NCBI GenBank assembly: GCA_027487485.1
Contig: JAIYDN010000014.1
Location: 1-53,169, forward strand
DNA from: Planctomycetaceae bacterium
GTDB lineage: Bacteria; Planctomycetota; Planctomycetia; Pirellulales; Pirellulaceae
Reading direction: 5' to 3'
DNA: 53,169 bases
Positions 1-9,069 of this stretch are shown one piece after another. Each line of letters begins with the position of its first letter. The stretch's first letter is position 1. The notes beneath the pieces are model-generated. The model was not told where the DNA came from and ran no database searches. It saw only the letters and a list, made by a program, of their open reading frames with translations. Both the position numbers and the translations under genes were made by a program.

Positions 1-2
1 AG

Positions 3-197
3 TCAGACGGTAAGCAGTCAGACGGTAAGCAGTCAGACGGTAAGCAGTCAGACGGTAAGCAGTCAGACGGTAAGCAGTCAGACGGTAAGCAATCAGACGG
101 TAAGCAGTCCGATGGCAAGCAGTCCGATGGCAAGCAGTCCGATGGCAAGCAGTCCGATGGCAAGCAGTCAGATGGTAAAAAGTCCGACGGCAAGCAG
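3..197 (+). repeat. 15-bp tandem repeat encoding SDGKQ (13 copies visible)
   Basis: Unit AGTCAGACGGTAAGC, period exactly 15. Copies start at 3, 18, 33 and so on to 183 when counted from the TCA/TCC codon. The first seven copies are almost identical. Later ones drift at synonymous positions (TCC GAT GGC AAG CAG), and copy 12 reads SDGKK. The array continues past the left edge, so total copy number is unknown. The period is a multiple of three, so gain or loss of units keeps the frame. Confidence 0.95.
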
Positions 198-749
198 TCA
201 GAACAGCAAAAACCCGGAGAGGGTTCTGGAGAGTCCGAGGGAGAAGGTGGCAAATCAGGCTCAAAGAGTTCCAAGCCCAGCGCAAACTCCTCTGGCGGAG
301 AAGCGTCAGGTAGCAAAGAAACGGAAAATGTGGGTGCGGGCGGATCCAATAAGCGGACCAGCGGTTCTCCCGACGGTCAAGCAGAGGATGCTAAGCAAGA
401 TTACGCTGACAAGACAACCGATCTTGCGCTAGACTACCTTAGAAAGCAAAAAGACCAGCCTGATCCTGAATTGCTAAAGCGCATGAACTGGACCAAGGAA
501 GACATGCAAAAATTCCTACAGCGATGGACAGAAGCTAAGGAACAAGCAAAATCGGACCCGAACAAAAAGCGTGAACTCGACGCAACGCTAAGGTCCTTGG
601 GACTTCGGCCCAGCAAGAGCCGAGAAAGGAAAGTCGAGGATCAAGACGACGATCTTAAAGGACTACTTGAAGAAGGCAATCGAGTTCGCCCGCCCGAGAC
701 CTTGCGGGAAAAGTGGGAGCAGTATCGCAAAGCAAATGGAAACTTGTAG
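3..749 (+). CDS. C-terminal part of a large repeat-containing protein (5' end outside window)
   Basis: The reading frame is open from the left edge to the stop at 747-749, so this is the tail of a longer gene. It begins with 13 tandem copies of the pentapeptide SDGKQ, passes through a Ser/Gly/Lys/Glu-rich linker (about 198-345), and ends in a charged domain with predicted helices (about 395-749; LDYLRKQKDQPDPELLKRMNW, then a Trp- and Lys-rich helix). From memory, a similar tail ends large membrane-anchored coiled-coil proteins of planctomycetes, the same broad type as the gene at 41232; this is recall, not a search. The ATG at 330 lies mid-frame and is unlikely to be the real start. Codon phase through the repeat is kept because the unit is 15 bp. 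Function unknown. Confidence 0.8.
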   Translation, partial: SDGKQSDGKQSDGKQSDGKQSDGKQSDGKQSDGKQSDGKQSDGKQSDGKQSDGKQSDGKKSDGKQSEQQKPGEGSGESEGEGGKSGSKSSKPSANSSGGEASGSKETENVGAGGSNKRTSGSPDGQAEDAKQDYADKTTDLALDYLRKQKDQPDPELLKRMNWTKEDMQKFLQRWTEAKEQAKSDPNKKRELDATLRSLGLRPSKSRERKVEDQDDDLKGLLEEGNRVRPPETLREKWEQYRKANGNL

Positions 750-881
750 CCCCCAGCACTTGTTGAAAAGGTGGAAAGGGATGTCTTCAAGTTCGCTTGC
801 GGTGGTTATAATCTCCCGGTGCCATTGAGACGTTCGTCCATTGATGGTTTTGTCAAATTCTCCCAACCAACAAGAGCCCGA

Positions 882-1970
882 ATGGCGGCTAAGACTGCGT
901 CCGAAAAACCAGCTCCCAAAGCTGCTGCGATCCATGCGTTCGATTTTCTCAAGGCAACGCCGGTCAATCCATTACCGCCGGTGATCGCATGCTTTGGAAG
1001 CGATGACTTCTTGAGACGCATTGCGATTCAACATTGGGTCGAAGGGTCCAAGCTCGATTCAGAGACCATCCGATCTTTTGAGGGGGACGAAGATTCGTGG
1101 CGCGAGGTGCATGACGAACTTGCGACAAGGTCTCTGTTCGATGCGGGAGGCCATAAGGTAGCCATTGTTCGAGGCGCTGATAAATTCATTACCAAAAATC
1201 GAGAAGCGATTGAACGTTGGGCGGAGAGCTTTGCACCTGAATCCTGTTTGATTTTGGAGATTCAAACGCTCGCAGCAAACACAAAGCTCTACAAACTGAT
1301 TGCAAAGAATGGAATGCTGGTAAACTGTACGCCTCCGCAAAAGGCGTCCTGGGGCAACCCTCCCGACGAGAAAGCAATGCAGGCTTGGATCGTCAGTTGG
1401 GCGAAGGCTCGGCACTCCATGCAGTTGACCGCGAAGCAAAGCACGCTCATTGTCGAACGGATTGGTTCGGGATGTGGACTGATCGATTGTGAGCTCGCCA
1501 AGTTAGCTTTGTTTGCGGATCCCAGCGGCGCTGTATCAGACTCCCACGTTTCAGAACTGGTCGGCGGATGGAGGACACAGACAGCGTGGGAGCTATCGGA
1601 TGCCATTGCGGACGGCCAAGTTGCTGGCGCTTTACTGCAATTGGACAAATTACTCACAGCAGGGCAAAATGCAGTTGGATTGGTAGCCCAGTTATCATGG
1701 TCTCTGCGAAGGTTTGGTCTGGCAGCACAATTGGTGGAACAGTCGGAACGGGTAGGTAACAAAATCCCACTAACGACGGCTTTAGAACGCGCTGGTTTCA
1801 ATCGATTTGATATCGCAAAATCGGAAGTCCGATTGAAGCGCATTGGAAGAGTTCGAGCCAAAGAGATGCTATCTTGGCTTGTGGAACTAGAATTGAAACT
1901 CAAAGGAAGCCACAGTAATGATTCACGAGCAAGGCTAGCCCTCGAAGCCCTGATCATGAAACTGGGTTGA
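882..1970 (+). CDS. holA: DNA polymerase III subunit delta (clamp loader)
   Basis: Probable delta subunit of the clamp loader, which with gamma/tau and delta' opens the beta sliding clamp and loads it on primed DNA. The N-terminal region PPVIACFGSDDFLRRIAI matches the usual HolA opening (G-x-(E/D)-x-F-L). The middle (TRSLFDAGGHKVAIVRGADKFI) and the helical C-terminus (KLLTAGQNAVGLVAQLSWSLRRF) also fit. About 362 residues, normal for the family. The frame is open to a GTG at 771, but the first 37 residues look like translated leader, so I place the start at ATG 882. No strong ribosome binding site precedes either start. The gene stands 132 bp after the partial repeat gene; that spacer shows no other feature. 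Confidence 0.88.
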   Translation: MAAKTASEKPAPKAAAIHAFDFLKATPVNPLPPVIACFGSDDFLRRIAIQHWVEGSKLDSETIRSFEGDEDSWREVHDELATRSLFDAGGHKVAIVRGADKFITKNREAIERWAESFAPESCLILEIQTLAANTKLYKLIAKNGMLVNCTPPQKASWGNPPDEKAMQAWIVSWAKARHSMQLTAKQSTLIVERIGSGCGLIDCELAKLALFADPSGAVSDSHVSELVGGWRTQTAWELSDAIADGQVAGALLQLDKLLTAGQNAVGLVAQLSWSLRRFGLAAQLVEQSERVGNKIPLTTALERAGFNRFDIAKSEVRLKRIGRVRAKEMLSWLVELELKLKGSHSNDSRARLALEALIMKLG

Positions 1971-2014
1971 ACGATGTTGGGAACGAATTGGCATTTAAGG
2001 ATCTTGGTGCAAGA

Positions 2015-3487
2015 ATGATAACTCAACGGATCGTTTGCTTCGTTGCCTTCATGGCAATCGGTCTGGTCCATATTGGCTTTGGGCAAGCTCAGCTTCAACG
2101 AACGCAGTCTGGCCTGTACGAATTGTCCGTACCTGGAAGCGCAGAATCGTCTCTCGCCCGTATCTCTGCTGAGGCTTTGGTGATTCAAGACTCTTCGGGA
2201 AAAATCACTAACTACAAACGATTGCCAAGATACGATACAGCAGATGGTACCTTGCAAGGTTACAGCTCACGCGAAGCACAGCAAGTGATTCGATGGCCGG
2301 TTGATAACGCAGGAAGAATGCAAATTGGTACCCTAAAAACAGGCAGGATCGAGTTTGTATGGAGCAAGATGACAATTACGACCAGCACCCTTCCGGACAC
2401 GGAAACCAACAATCTGGTTATGCCTGAACCGGCCATGGGATTGAAGCCGATCGAGGAAGTTCTTCCGCCAACAACTGCAGTGCATTTGGCAGCTGGCAAC
2501 GTTTCAGGTCGACAGTTTTTGACGATGCAAGGGAGCAATCGGTTTGGCTTCGCAAATCAAGCGGCAGGTGTTGAATCGACTTGGTATATCACTCCCGTTT
2601 CGAACAACATTGTTCGTTTGCAGCAGCGCATCGGCGAAAACTGGTTAGCGATCGGCATTGGGAATGGATCGCGGCGGACGTCCAGCGGCTACTCGGTTTC
2701 ATTGCTCCCGATTCAAAACGGAGTTGAGCAACTGTGGCAAATTCAGAATATGACAAACGGTGGATACTGTTTCGAGAGCCTGATGTATCCTGGCTTTGGA
2801 TTGACTTGCATTCCTAACCGCGGTTTGAGTCTTCAGCCTATTACCTTTGATCCTTGGCAGTTATGGTGGCCAACCGCGCCGACGTTCGTTCTGCCACAAA
2901 TTCAGTATCGAACGGTGCAGCAACAAGTCATCGCCAATCCTTCCTTGCCACCTGTTTTTGCCAACATCACGAACACGCACAGCGACACGCTAGTTGTTTT
3001 GGTGGCGGATCGCCGAAACACTTCGAGTTTGAAGAAGCTGAAGATTGCTGCTGGAAAGAGTGAACGAATCCAGATGGATCGAGATCCCGGAGCAACGATC
3101 GTAGAGACATTCGAAACGATGGACGGTTTCGGTAACTGGCAGCAGCAACAGTTCAACACGACGATCCCTGCCAATGTGCTTTACGACATCAGTGTGTATG
3201 AGGAATTTTTGCAATCGATTGCAATTGACCGAACGGGGACCAGCCCTAATCCAATCGAAGACGTCAATTACCAACCTAGAAGCATTGGCTTTTTTCTTGT
3301 CCCTCCGGGAGACGCACTGCCTGAAGAGAGTGAGATCGATGCGTACGGAATGGCCATGAGTGCGCAAAATCCAGGAAGTGTTCGACGCCTCAGTCAACGC
3401 GATTTGGAACTCGACAGCCAGAGACCTGCCAACGACCCTCTTAAGGATTTGCTGAAGCAATTTCGAAAACGACGAGGCTCGTTTTGA
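2015..3487 (+). CDS. exported protein of unknown function
   Basis: About 490 residues. ATG 2015 gives a clear signal peptide (ITQRIVCFVAFMAIGLVHIG, cleavage probably near FGQA). The frame also opens upstream at a TTG (1967) that overlaps the holA stop, but that start would bury the signal. The mature protein is rich in aromatics, Gln and Asn. Its central part (about 155-290; WYITPV..., WLAIGIG, LWQIQNM) has the spaced W/Q/L pattern of a ricin-type beta-trefoil, a weak suggestion only. The C-terminal part (about 310-440) looks beta-rich. The stop overlaps the start of the next gene by 4 bp, implying co-translation with the prepilin-peptidase-like protein. No catalytic motif recognised. Confidence 0.8.
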   Translation: MITQRIVCFVAFMAIGLVHIGFGQAQLQRTQSGLYELSVPGSAESSLARISAEALVIQDSSGKITNYKRLPRYDTADGTLQGYSSREAQQVIRWPVDNAGRMQIGTLKTGRIEFVWSKMTITTSTLPDTETNNLVMPEPAMGLKPIEEVLPPTTAVHLAAGNVSGRQFLTMQGSNRFGFANQAAGVESTWYITPVSNNIVRLQQRIGENWLAIGIGNGSRRTSSGYSVSLLPIQNGVEQLWQIQNMTNGGYCFESLMYPGFGLTCIPNRGLSLQPITFDPWQLWWPTAPTFVLPQIQYRTVQQQVIANPSLPPVFANITNTHSDTLVVLVADRRNTSSLKKLKIAAGKSERIQMDRDPGATIVETFETMDGFGNWQQQQFNTTIPANVLYDISVYEEFLQSIAIDRTGTSPNPIEDVNYQPRSIGFFLVPPGDALPEESEIDAYGMAMSAQNPGSVRRLSQRDLELDSQRPANDPLKDLLKQFRKRRGSF

Positions 3488-4710
3488 GCGAGACTGACGA
3501 GAGGTCGGAGTATGGATCGCAATCCGAATTGGAACTATCCTCACTCCGCGAATCCCATGAACCGACGGTAAAGACCCGCGCGCGAAGGCGAAGACGTTTT
3601 CGCTTCAACCCACTCCCTTGGATTGTCGCTTTTTGTATCCTCGGCGCATGGCTGTTTTATGTGTTGGCTTTACCTTGGCTGCAATTGGAGTATCTCCATT
3701 GGCTTACTCCCAAGCGAAAAATTTTCCCGGCTGAACTCGATTTGAAATTGGGACAACGAACTCTGCTCAGGACATGCGAGTTTCTTTTTGTCGGCTGGGT
3801 GTTCTATTTTGGTGCAAGTATCGGTAGCTTCTTAAACGTGGTCGCTGGACGAGTTCCGGAAGGGAAGACAATAGTCTTCGGCGGTTCCAAATGCCCTTTT
3901 TGCAACACTCGCTTGAGCTTCATCGACAACACACCCGTCTTGGGCTGGCTCATTTTGCGAGGCAGATGTCGCTCGTGTCGACTGCCGATTGCACCTAGAT
4001 ACTTGCTGATCGAGATTGTGATTGGATTGATGTTCGTATGGTTAGCGCTTTGGCAGCTTGTACGAAATGGTGCCAATTTACCTCATGCCGATCTAAGTGG
4101 CTGGCAAGGGGTGACCGAGCTTGTTTTCTTTCCGAACTGGCAAATGATTTCGACCTTTGTGCTTCATGCTTCCATGTACGCGGTGCTCGTCATGATGGCT
4201 GTTGGCACACCCGCCAAGAAAGCCTTTCCCGTTCGCGCTTTCCTTGTGATTGTTGGGCTCTTTGCGATCGCGAGAATTTCAATCTCGTCAAGTGAGGTGG
4301 TCCAATGGTCCGAACCTTGGATGCGAATGACGACGCGAGGCCCCCAGGGTGCCATTGGGTTCGGCCTTTCGGCGGGTGTTTCGGTATTGATTGGTACAAC
4401 CATCGGTCTGTTGGTGGGCTGGATCACATCCCAATTCCTGGGCTCGCAGGATTCTAAAGTTCTTCGGCAACACTGGGTTTTGGAATCGATGTTGATTGGC
4501 TGCGTGACGGGTTGGCAGGCGACTTTACTGATCGTAATTTTGGGTATACTGGCAGCGCAAGGGTTTGCCTGGATTCGACGAATTCGGCTTTACCCTTATG
4601 AAGAATGCAACACAATTAATCCGCTTGGAATGAACATATGCCTTGTGGTTGTGTGTATGCTGCATCATTCGTTTTGGCGACACATGGCACAGCTTTTTGG
4701 CATCGTCTAG
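3484..4710 (+). CDS. prepilin peptidase-like (A24 family) membrane protein, catalytic aspartates apparently missing
   Basis: Polytopic membrane protein of 408 residues. After a charged, Arg-rich N-terminus it has a first TM segment, then the N-terminal domain typical of type IV prepilin peptidases: GSFLNVVAGRVPEG, followed by the two zinc-type pairs C137-x-x-C140 and C162-x-x-C165 around DNTPVLGWLILRGRC, then RYLLIEIVIG. The peptidase half keeps the TM pattern, but the two aspartates expected in the family (the first in a helix end, the second in G-x-G-D-x-K) are not there. The place of the second reads VLESMLIGCVTGWQA. It may be an inactive or methyltransferase-only relative. The only plausible start is TTG 3484, overlapping the upstream stop by 4 bp (translational coupling). 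Confidence 0.75.
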   Translation: MSETDERSEYGSQSELELSSLRESHEPTVKTRARRRRRFRFNPLPWIVAFCILGAWLFYVLALPWLQLEYLHWLTPKRKIFPAELDLKLGQRTLLRTCEFLFVGWVFYFGASIGSFLNVVAGRVPEGKTIVFGGSKCPFCNTRLSFIDNTPVLGWLILRGRCRSCRLPIAPRYLLIEIVIGLMFVWLALWQLVRNGANLPHADLSGWQGVTELVFFPNWQMISTFVLHASMYAVLVMMAVGTPAKKAFPVRAFLVIVGLFAIARISISSSEVVQWSEPWMRMTTRGPQGAIGFGLSAGVSVLIGTTIGLLVGWITSQFLGSQDSKVLRQHWVLESMLIGCVTGWQATLLIVILGILAAQGFAWIRRIRLYPYEECNTINPLGMNICLVVVCMLHHSFWRHMAQLFGIV

Positions 4711-4746
4711 TCGACCTGACTTACCTCCTTCCCCTCCCACCCTTCC

Positions 4747-4751
4747 AGGAG
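4747..4751 (+). promoter_or_regulatory. ribosome binding site deciding the ATG 4762 start
   Basis: AGGAG sits 10 nt before ATG 4762. The ORF also opens at a TTG (4756), too close to the site, so 4762 is chosen. Confidence 0.7.
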
Positions 4752-4761
4752 TCTCTTGGTT

Positions 4762-6303
4762 ATGAATCGCGAACTGCTTTTTTCGAAAACAAAATCGCTT
4801 TTGATCTTCTCGTGTTCATTGCTCGCATCGGCCGGACTGTCGCTTCGATGTTCGGCAGACGTCAAGTTGCCTAATGTTTTCTCAGACCACATGGTGCTTC
4901 AACAGGGCCAGGAAAACAAGATTTGGGGCACCGACAATGCCGGTCAGAAAATCACCATCACCATCGGTGATCAAAGCGTAGAAACCACTACCGATGGAAC
5001 GGGCGCATGGACTACGAAGCTTCCGCCGATGAAGGTGGGTGGCAATGCACTGAAGCTGCGAGTACAAGGCTCCAGCGTGATCGAAATCAACGATATCCTG
5101 ATTGGAGAAGTCTGGATTTGCTCGGGCCAGTCCAACATGCAATGGAATGTCAATCAATCGACCGATCCTGATTTGGAACGATTGTCTGCCAATTATCCGA
5201 ATATCCGCATGATCAACTTTCCTCAGATCGGTCGACAAGAAGCGATCTGGACACACGACGATCGTAAATGGAAAGTTAGCACTCCAGAAACCGTAGGCGA
5301 ATTTTCGGCCGTAGGTTATTTCTTTGCGAGACAGCTCCATCAAACCACCGGCGTACCAATCGGTATGATCAATAATGCATGGGGTGGCTCCGCAGCAGAA
5401 GCTTGGGTGAATCGCGACGTTCTCAAAGCGGACCCTAAATTCGATGGATTGATGAAGCGATGGACGGACATGGAAGCAACCCATGCCACTTTAGCAGCCA
5501 ACAAGGAACGAACACCCGAACAGCAAAAGCAGCTTGACGGACTCAATGGTTCCATGTTCGGAAATGCACGACCCGGCAACATCTACAACGGCGTTTTGAA
5601 ATCCCATCTTGGCTACGGCATCAAGGGAGCCATCTGGTACCAAGGTGAATCCAATGCAGGAAGAGCTTACCAGTATCGCGAGTTGTTCCCACTGATGATT
5701 CAGAACTGGAGGCAAGAATGGGGCCAAGGAGACTTCCCGTTCTATTGGGTCCAATTAGCCGACTTTGAAGCTGAAAAGGCAGAACCGGGTGATTCCCCGT
5801 GGGCAGAACTCCGTGAAGCTCAAACCATGTCCATGGACAAGGTCGCCAACAGCGGGCAAGCGGTCATCATCGACATTGGCGAAGGAAAAGATATCCATCC
5901 CAAGAATAAATTGGACGTGGGTAAACGACTGGCTCGTTGGGCATTGGCTAAACAATATGGTATCTCCATTGATCACCAAAGCCCTCGCTACGATTCCAGC
6001 GAAGTCAGCGAAAGCTCGATGATCGTGAAGTTCAAGTATGTCGAAAGTGGCTGGCGCCCCTTTGATGTCAGGGAGCCACGCGGATTTACGATTGCTGGCG
6101 AAGACAAAAAATTCTACAACGCCAAAGCGAACATTCTTCCCGATGGACGTATCCAAGTATCAGCTCCCGAAGTTCCAAAACCAGTCTCGGTGCGCTATGC
6201 TTGGGCACAGAACCCAATCTGCAATATGTTTGCAAACAATGGATTACCGCTAACCCCATTCCGAACCGACGACTGGCCCGGAGTGACCGCAAAGAACGAA
6301 TAA
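4762..6303 (+). CDS. sialate O-acetylesterase-like secreted SGNH esterase
   Basis: Predicted exported carbohydrate esterase that removes acetyl groups from sialic acids or other glycans. After a signal peptide (LLIFSCSLLASAGLSLRCSA) the protein begins LPNVFSDHMVLQQ, the standard opening of this family. The SGNH blocks are visible: GQSNM (nucleophile Ser, about residue 123), NAWGGSAAEAW (block with Asn/Gly), IWYQGESNA, and D-I-H-P near residue 375 for the catalytic Asp/His. Length about 513 residues, normal. pdxJ follows after 9 bp, so they may be co-transcribed, although no functional link is obvious. Sialic acid itself may not be the substrate; planctomycete members probably act on algal or other polysaccharides (inference). 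Confidence 0.9.
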   Translation: MNRELLFSKTKSLLIFSCSLLASAGLSLRCSADVKLPNVFSDHMVLQQGQENKIWGTDNAGQKITITIGDQSVETTTDGTGAWTTKLPPMKVGGNALKLRVQGSSVIEINDILIGEVWICSGQSNMQWNVNQSTDPDLERLSANYPNIRMINFPQIGRQEAIWTHDDRKWKVSTPETVGEFSAVGYFFARQLHQTTGVPIGMINNAWGGSAAEAWVNRDVLKADPKFDGLMKRWTDMEATHATLAANKERTPEQQKQLDGLNGSMFGNARPGNIYNGVLKSHLGYGIKGAIWYQGESNAGRAYQYRELFPLMIQNWRQEWGQGDFPFYWVQLADFEAEKAEPGDSPWAELREAQTMSMDKVANSGQAVIIDIGEGKDIHPKNKLDVGKRLARWALAKQYGISIDHQSPRYDSSEVSESSMIVKFKYVESGWRPFDVREPRGFTIAGEDKKFYNAKANILPDGRIQVSAPEVPKPVSVRYAWAQNPICNMFANNGLPLTPFRTDDWPGVTAKNE

Positions 6304-6312
6304 CGACGCTAA

Positions 6313-7056
6313 ATGGCTCAATCGCATCGGACTGCTTTATCTGTCAACGTCAACAAGGTGGCGTTGTTACGCAACACTCGCCACCTTGGTATCCCAAGCG
6401 TCGTTCGCGCGGCGCTTTTGTGTTTGGAAGCGGGCGCGGATGGAATCACCATTCACCCTCGGCCAGACGAACGACATATTCGGCGGACCGATGTTTTTGA
6501 GCTAAACGCATTCCTTCAAGATTGGCCAAAAGCGGAATTCAACATCGAAGGAAACCCGTTTCATAATCTGATGGATTTGATACGGGAGGTTCGTCCCGAT
6601 CAAGCAACCTTTGTTCCGGACAGTGTTTCACAAAGCACGTCCGATCACGGGTGGGATTTAGAAAAGGACGGGGAGCGGCTTCGTCCTTTGATTCAAGAAT
6701 GTCGAGACTTAGGTGTCCGAGTGAGCTTATTCATGGACCCATTGCCGGACATGATTCCGATAGCGAAGTCACTGGGTGCAGATCGAATCGAACTGTATAC
6801 GGAATCTTGGGCAACGGCGTATCCTACGGCTGCTCGCGATAGTACCTTAGCGAAGTTTATAGCAGCAGCTCAAGCGGCCATCCAAACGGAGCTTGGCGTG
6901 AATGCCGGTCATGACTTGAATCTGGAAAATCTAACTCCATTTCTTAAGTCCGTCCCAGGGGTCTTAGAGGTCTCCATCGGACACGCATTGATTGCCGACG
7001 CTCTTGAAATGGGTTATGCCAAGACAGTACGAGCGTACTTAGACTGCATCGGTTAA
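6313..7056 (+). CDS. pdxJ: pyridoxine 5'-phosphate synthase
   Basis: Condenses 1-deoxy-D-xylulose 5-phosphate with 3-amino-2-oxopropyl phosphate to give pyridoxine 5'-phosphate, the ring-closing step of the DXP-dependent vitamin B6 pathway; cytoplasmic. Family motifs are intact: LSVNVNKVALLRNTR at the N-terminus, GADGITIHPRPDERHI, FNIEGNP (catalytic Glu), ATFVPDS, RIELYTE, NAGHDLN and VSIGHALIADAL. The 247 residues match the usual length. ATG 6313 follows the upstream stop by 9 bp. Confidence 0.97.
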   Translation: MAQSHRTALSVNVNKVALLRNTRHLGIPSVVRAALLCLEAGADGITIHPRPDERHIRRTDVFELNAFLQDWPKAEFNIEGNPFHNLMDLIREVRPDQATFVPDSVSQSTSDHGWDLEKDGERLRPLIQECRDLGVRVSLFMDPLPDMIPIAKSLGADRIELYTESWATAYPTAARDSTLAKFIAAAQAAIQTELGVNAGHDLNLENLTPFLKSVPGVLEVSIGHALIADALEMGYAKTVRAYLDCIG

Positions 7057-7572
7057 TAACCTCTCTTACCGTATGCCGATTTTCCAAATGTTGCTTCCAA
7101 CCCAATGAACTAGTGCCTTGTTCAGATTGAAAATGGGGGTTGGCAACGGTAGCCGGACTCGCCAGAGTTCGGCTTTTCTTCGACGCACTGAAGTCTGGCG
7201 ACTCCAGCTACCGAAGGATTGGAAACCAAAGGAATACCGGGACTCGGGCGCACCGAGTTGCTAGGCAACGAGGGCGACATATGAGACCCGTTACAGAGAG
7301 ATGTGTTCTGAAGATGGTGTGTTTCTTTTGAAGGTGCCATCCATGGGTGATGAGAGCAGCAGCCAGGCGAAAACTAGTGCCCATCGAACATCGCGCAGTC
7401 TGTGCGGCCTGGGACCCTGTGCCGATTATTTCGGCTATTCGGATTGCGTTGTCTCTAAGCTTCATTTTCGCTGCAAATTTTGGATTTATTGGCTGCATAT
7501 CGCAACCGCGTTAGTGGTGTATCCCATGTTTGCACGCTAGTTTCTCAGCCAATTTCTTGCGGACCGCAAATC
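7057..7572 (+). other. intergenic region with palindromic element
   Basis: About 516 bp without a convincing gene. The short frames here have no family resemblance. The one notable structure is the inverted repeat at 7148-7212. No clear promoter or SD was found before ATG 7573. Confidence 0.6.
7148..7212. repeat. imperfect inverted repeat (about 24-bp arms)
   Basis: Left arm 7148-7172 (GGTAGCCGGACTCGCCAGAG...) and right arm 7188-7212 (...TCTGGCGACTCCAGCTACC) pair at nearly all positions, with a loop of about 15 nt. It resembles REP-type intergenic palindromes. It follows pdxJ at a distance of about 90 bp and lacks a T tract, so a simple terminator is less likely. Confidence 0.8.
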
Positions 7573-9069
7573 ATGACCTTCGAACGAAATTCAACCCAGC
7601 AACGACCCAATACTGAACGAAAGGCACTTGCCATCAATTTGGATCCGCGTCGATACGGCTCGTTCGCGGAAATTGGTGCAGGCCAAGAAGTCGTGCGATG
7701 GTTTTTCCGCGTGGGCGGAGCAGCCGGCACCATCGCCAAGAGCATTTCCGCCTACGATATGGCCGTCAGCGATGCCATTTACGGACAATGCGATCGGTAC
7801 GTCTGTCGCAAGCGACTGGAAGACATGCTGGAACATGAACAGTCACTCAATTTAGAACGACTGCGAGAAGAACGCGGTGACTCCACTGCTTTCTTCACAT
7901 TCGCGGATACCGTTTCCGCTCGAAATTTCAAAGGGACTAACGATTGCCATGGGTGGCTTGGAGTTCGTTTCCAAGCTCATCCAAGAGATCAAGATAGCCA
8001 AATCATCATTCACGTACGAATGCTAGATACGGAAAATGCGCTTCAACAAGAAGCCTTAGGGATTGTCGGAGTGAATCTGCTGTTCGGTGCATTCTTTCTG
8101 AATCATGAACCCGACCAATTGATTGAGTCGTTGCTGGACAATCTAAGTACAAGGCGCATCGAGATCGACATGATCGAGTTTTCGGGAATCGCTTTCCGAC
8201 ATGTTGATAACCGGGTCATGAGCCTTCGCTTGGTTCAACTAGGACTCAGCAATGCAGCCATGTTCTCAGCCAAAGGCGAGGTCTTGCAACCAGCGGAAGT
8301 GCTCTACAAGAAGCCGATTTTGGTGGAACGCGGCAGCTTCCGCCCACTGACCAATGTCAATTTGGATATGCTTCGTGCAGCTCATGAAAAGTTCTGCGAA
8401 GAACCCGATGTGGCAGGCGATCAAGTCGTGACGCTAGCGGAAATCACCATGCGGAACTTGAAGGCAAACGGCGATATCAATCTCCAAGATTTTCTAGCAC
8501 GAGTTGACTTGCTGGCCGATTGCGGAATGACCGTTTTGATTTCGGACTACTTCGAGTACTATCGCCTGGCCGCGTATCTGGCTCGTTATACCAAGAGAAA
8601 AATCGGTATCACGATGGGTGCCGGAAGCTTGTGCGAGCTATTCGATGATCGCTACTATTCAGAACTGGACGGTGGCATCCTTGAGTCCTTTGGAAGGCTC
8701 TTCAAAAACGACTTAAAGCTGTACATCTATCCGCTCTTGGATCGAAAAACCGGGGCACTGACAACTGTCGATAATCTCGAAGTGGCTCCGGAGCTGACGA
8801 AGCTGTATCAGTACCTCGTTGAAAAAGGCTGCATTGAACAGCTGCACAACTTCAACCCGCAAGACTTGAATACCTTCTCACGCGAAGTGCTTCGCCAGAT
8901 ACAAGCGGGCGATCCTGGCTGGATGGAACATGTCCCTGCGAAGGTCGCTGAAACAATCCAACGACGAGGCTTCTTCGGGTATCGAAAATCACCCGTTGCC
9001 AAAGAACCCGCTCCGTTCCTGGCCCCTGTACCAGGTGTGACGTATTCCAACAACAACAGTCTTGTTTAG
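7573..9069 (+). CDS. conserved protein of unknown function, about 498 aa
   Basis: Highly conserved-looking soluble protein. The N-terminal stretch LDPRRYGSFAEIGAGQEVVRW and the following GGAAGTIAKSISAYDM are, as I recall them, hallmarks of a family shared by planctomycetes and cyanobacteria. That family is often labelled 'TonB-dependent receptor' in databases, but no signal peptide, plug or beta-barrel pattern is visible here, so I reject that label. Other conserved stretches are ECHGW-like NDCHGWLGVRF, IIIHVRMLD, KKPILVERGSFRPLTNV, GGILESFGRLFKNDLKLY and QAGDPGWMEHVP. The frame extends upstream to 7480, but ATG 7573 begins just before the conserved part and is preferred. Reaction unknown. 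Confidence 0.8.
   Translation: MTFERNSTQQRPNTERKALAINLDPRRYGSFAEIGAGQEVVRWFFRVGGAAGTIAKSISAYDMAVSDAIYGQCDRYVCRKRLEDMLEHEQSLNLERLREERGDSTAFFTFADTVSARNFKGTNDCHGWLGVRFQAHPRDQDSQIIIHVRMLDTENALQQEALGIVGVNLLFGAFFLNHEPDQLIESLLDNLSTRRIEIDMIEFSGIAFRHVDNRVMSLRLVQLGLSNAAMFSAKGEVLQPAEVLYKKPILVERGSFRPLTNVNLDMLRAAHEKFCEEPDVAGDQVVTLAEITMRNLKANGDINLQDFLARVDLLADCGMTVLISDYFEYYRLAAYLARYTKRKIGITMGAGSLCELFDDRYYSELDGGILESFGRLFKNDLKLYIYPLLDRKTGALTTVDNLEVAPELTKLYQYLVEKGCIEQLHNFNPQDLNTFSREVLRQIQAGDPGWMEHVPAKVAETIQRRGFFGYRKSPVAKEPAPFLAPVPGVTYSNNNSLV

Noticed and set aside
112-432. Small ORF rich in MASSP repeats
   Set aside because: It is a shifted reading of the 15-bp repeat; the SDGKQ frame continues into the conserved-looking C-terminal domain.
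1289-2257. 322-aa minus-strand ORF over holA
   Set aside because: Antisense shadow; overlaps holA and the next gene, with no recognisable motif.
7573-9069. TonB-dependent receptor
   Set aside because: Label I recall for this family in databases; no signal peptide, plug or barrel pattern is visible.
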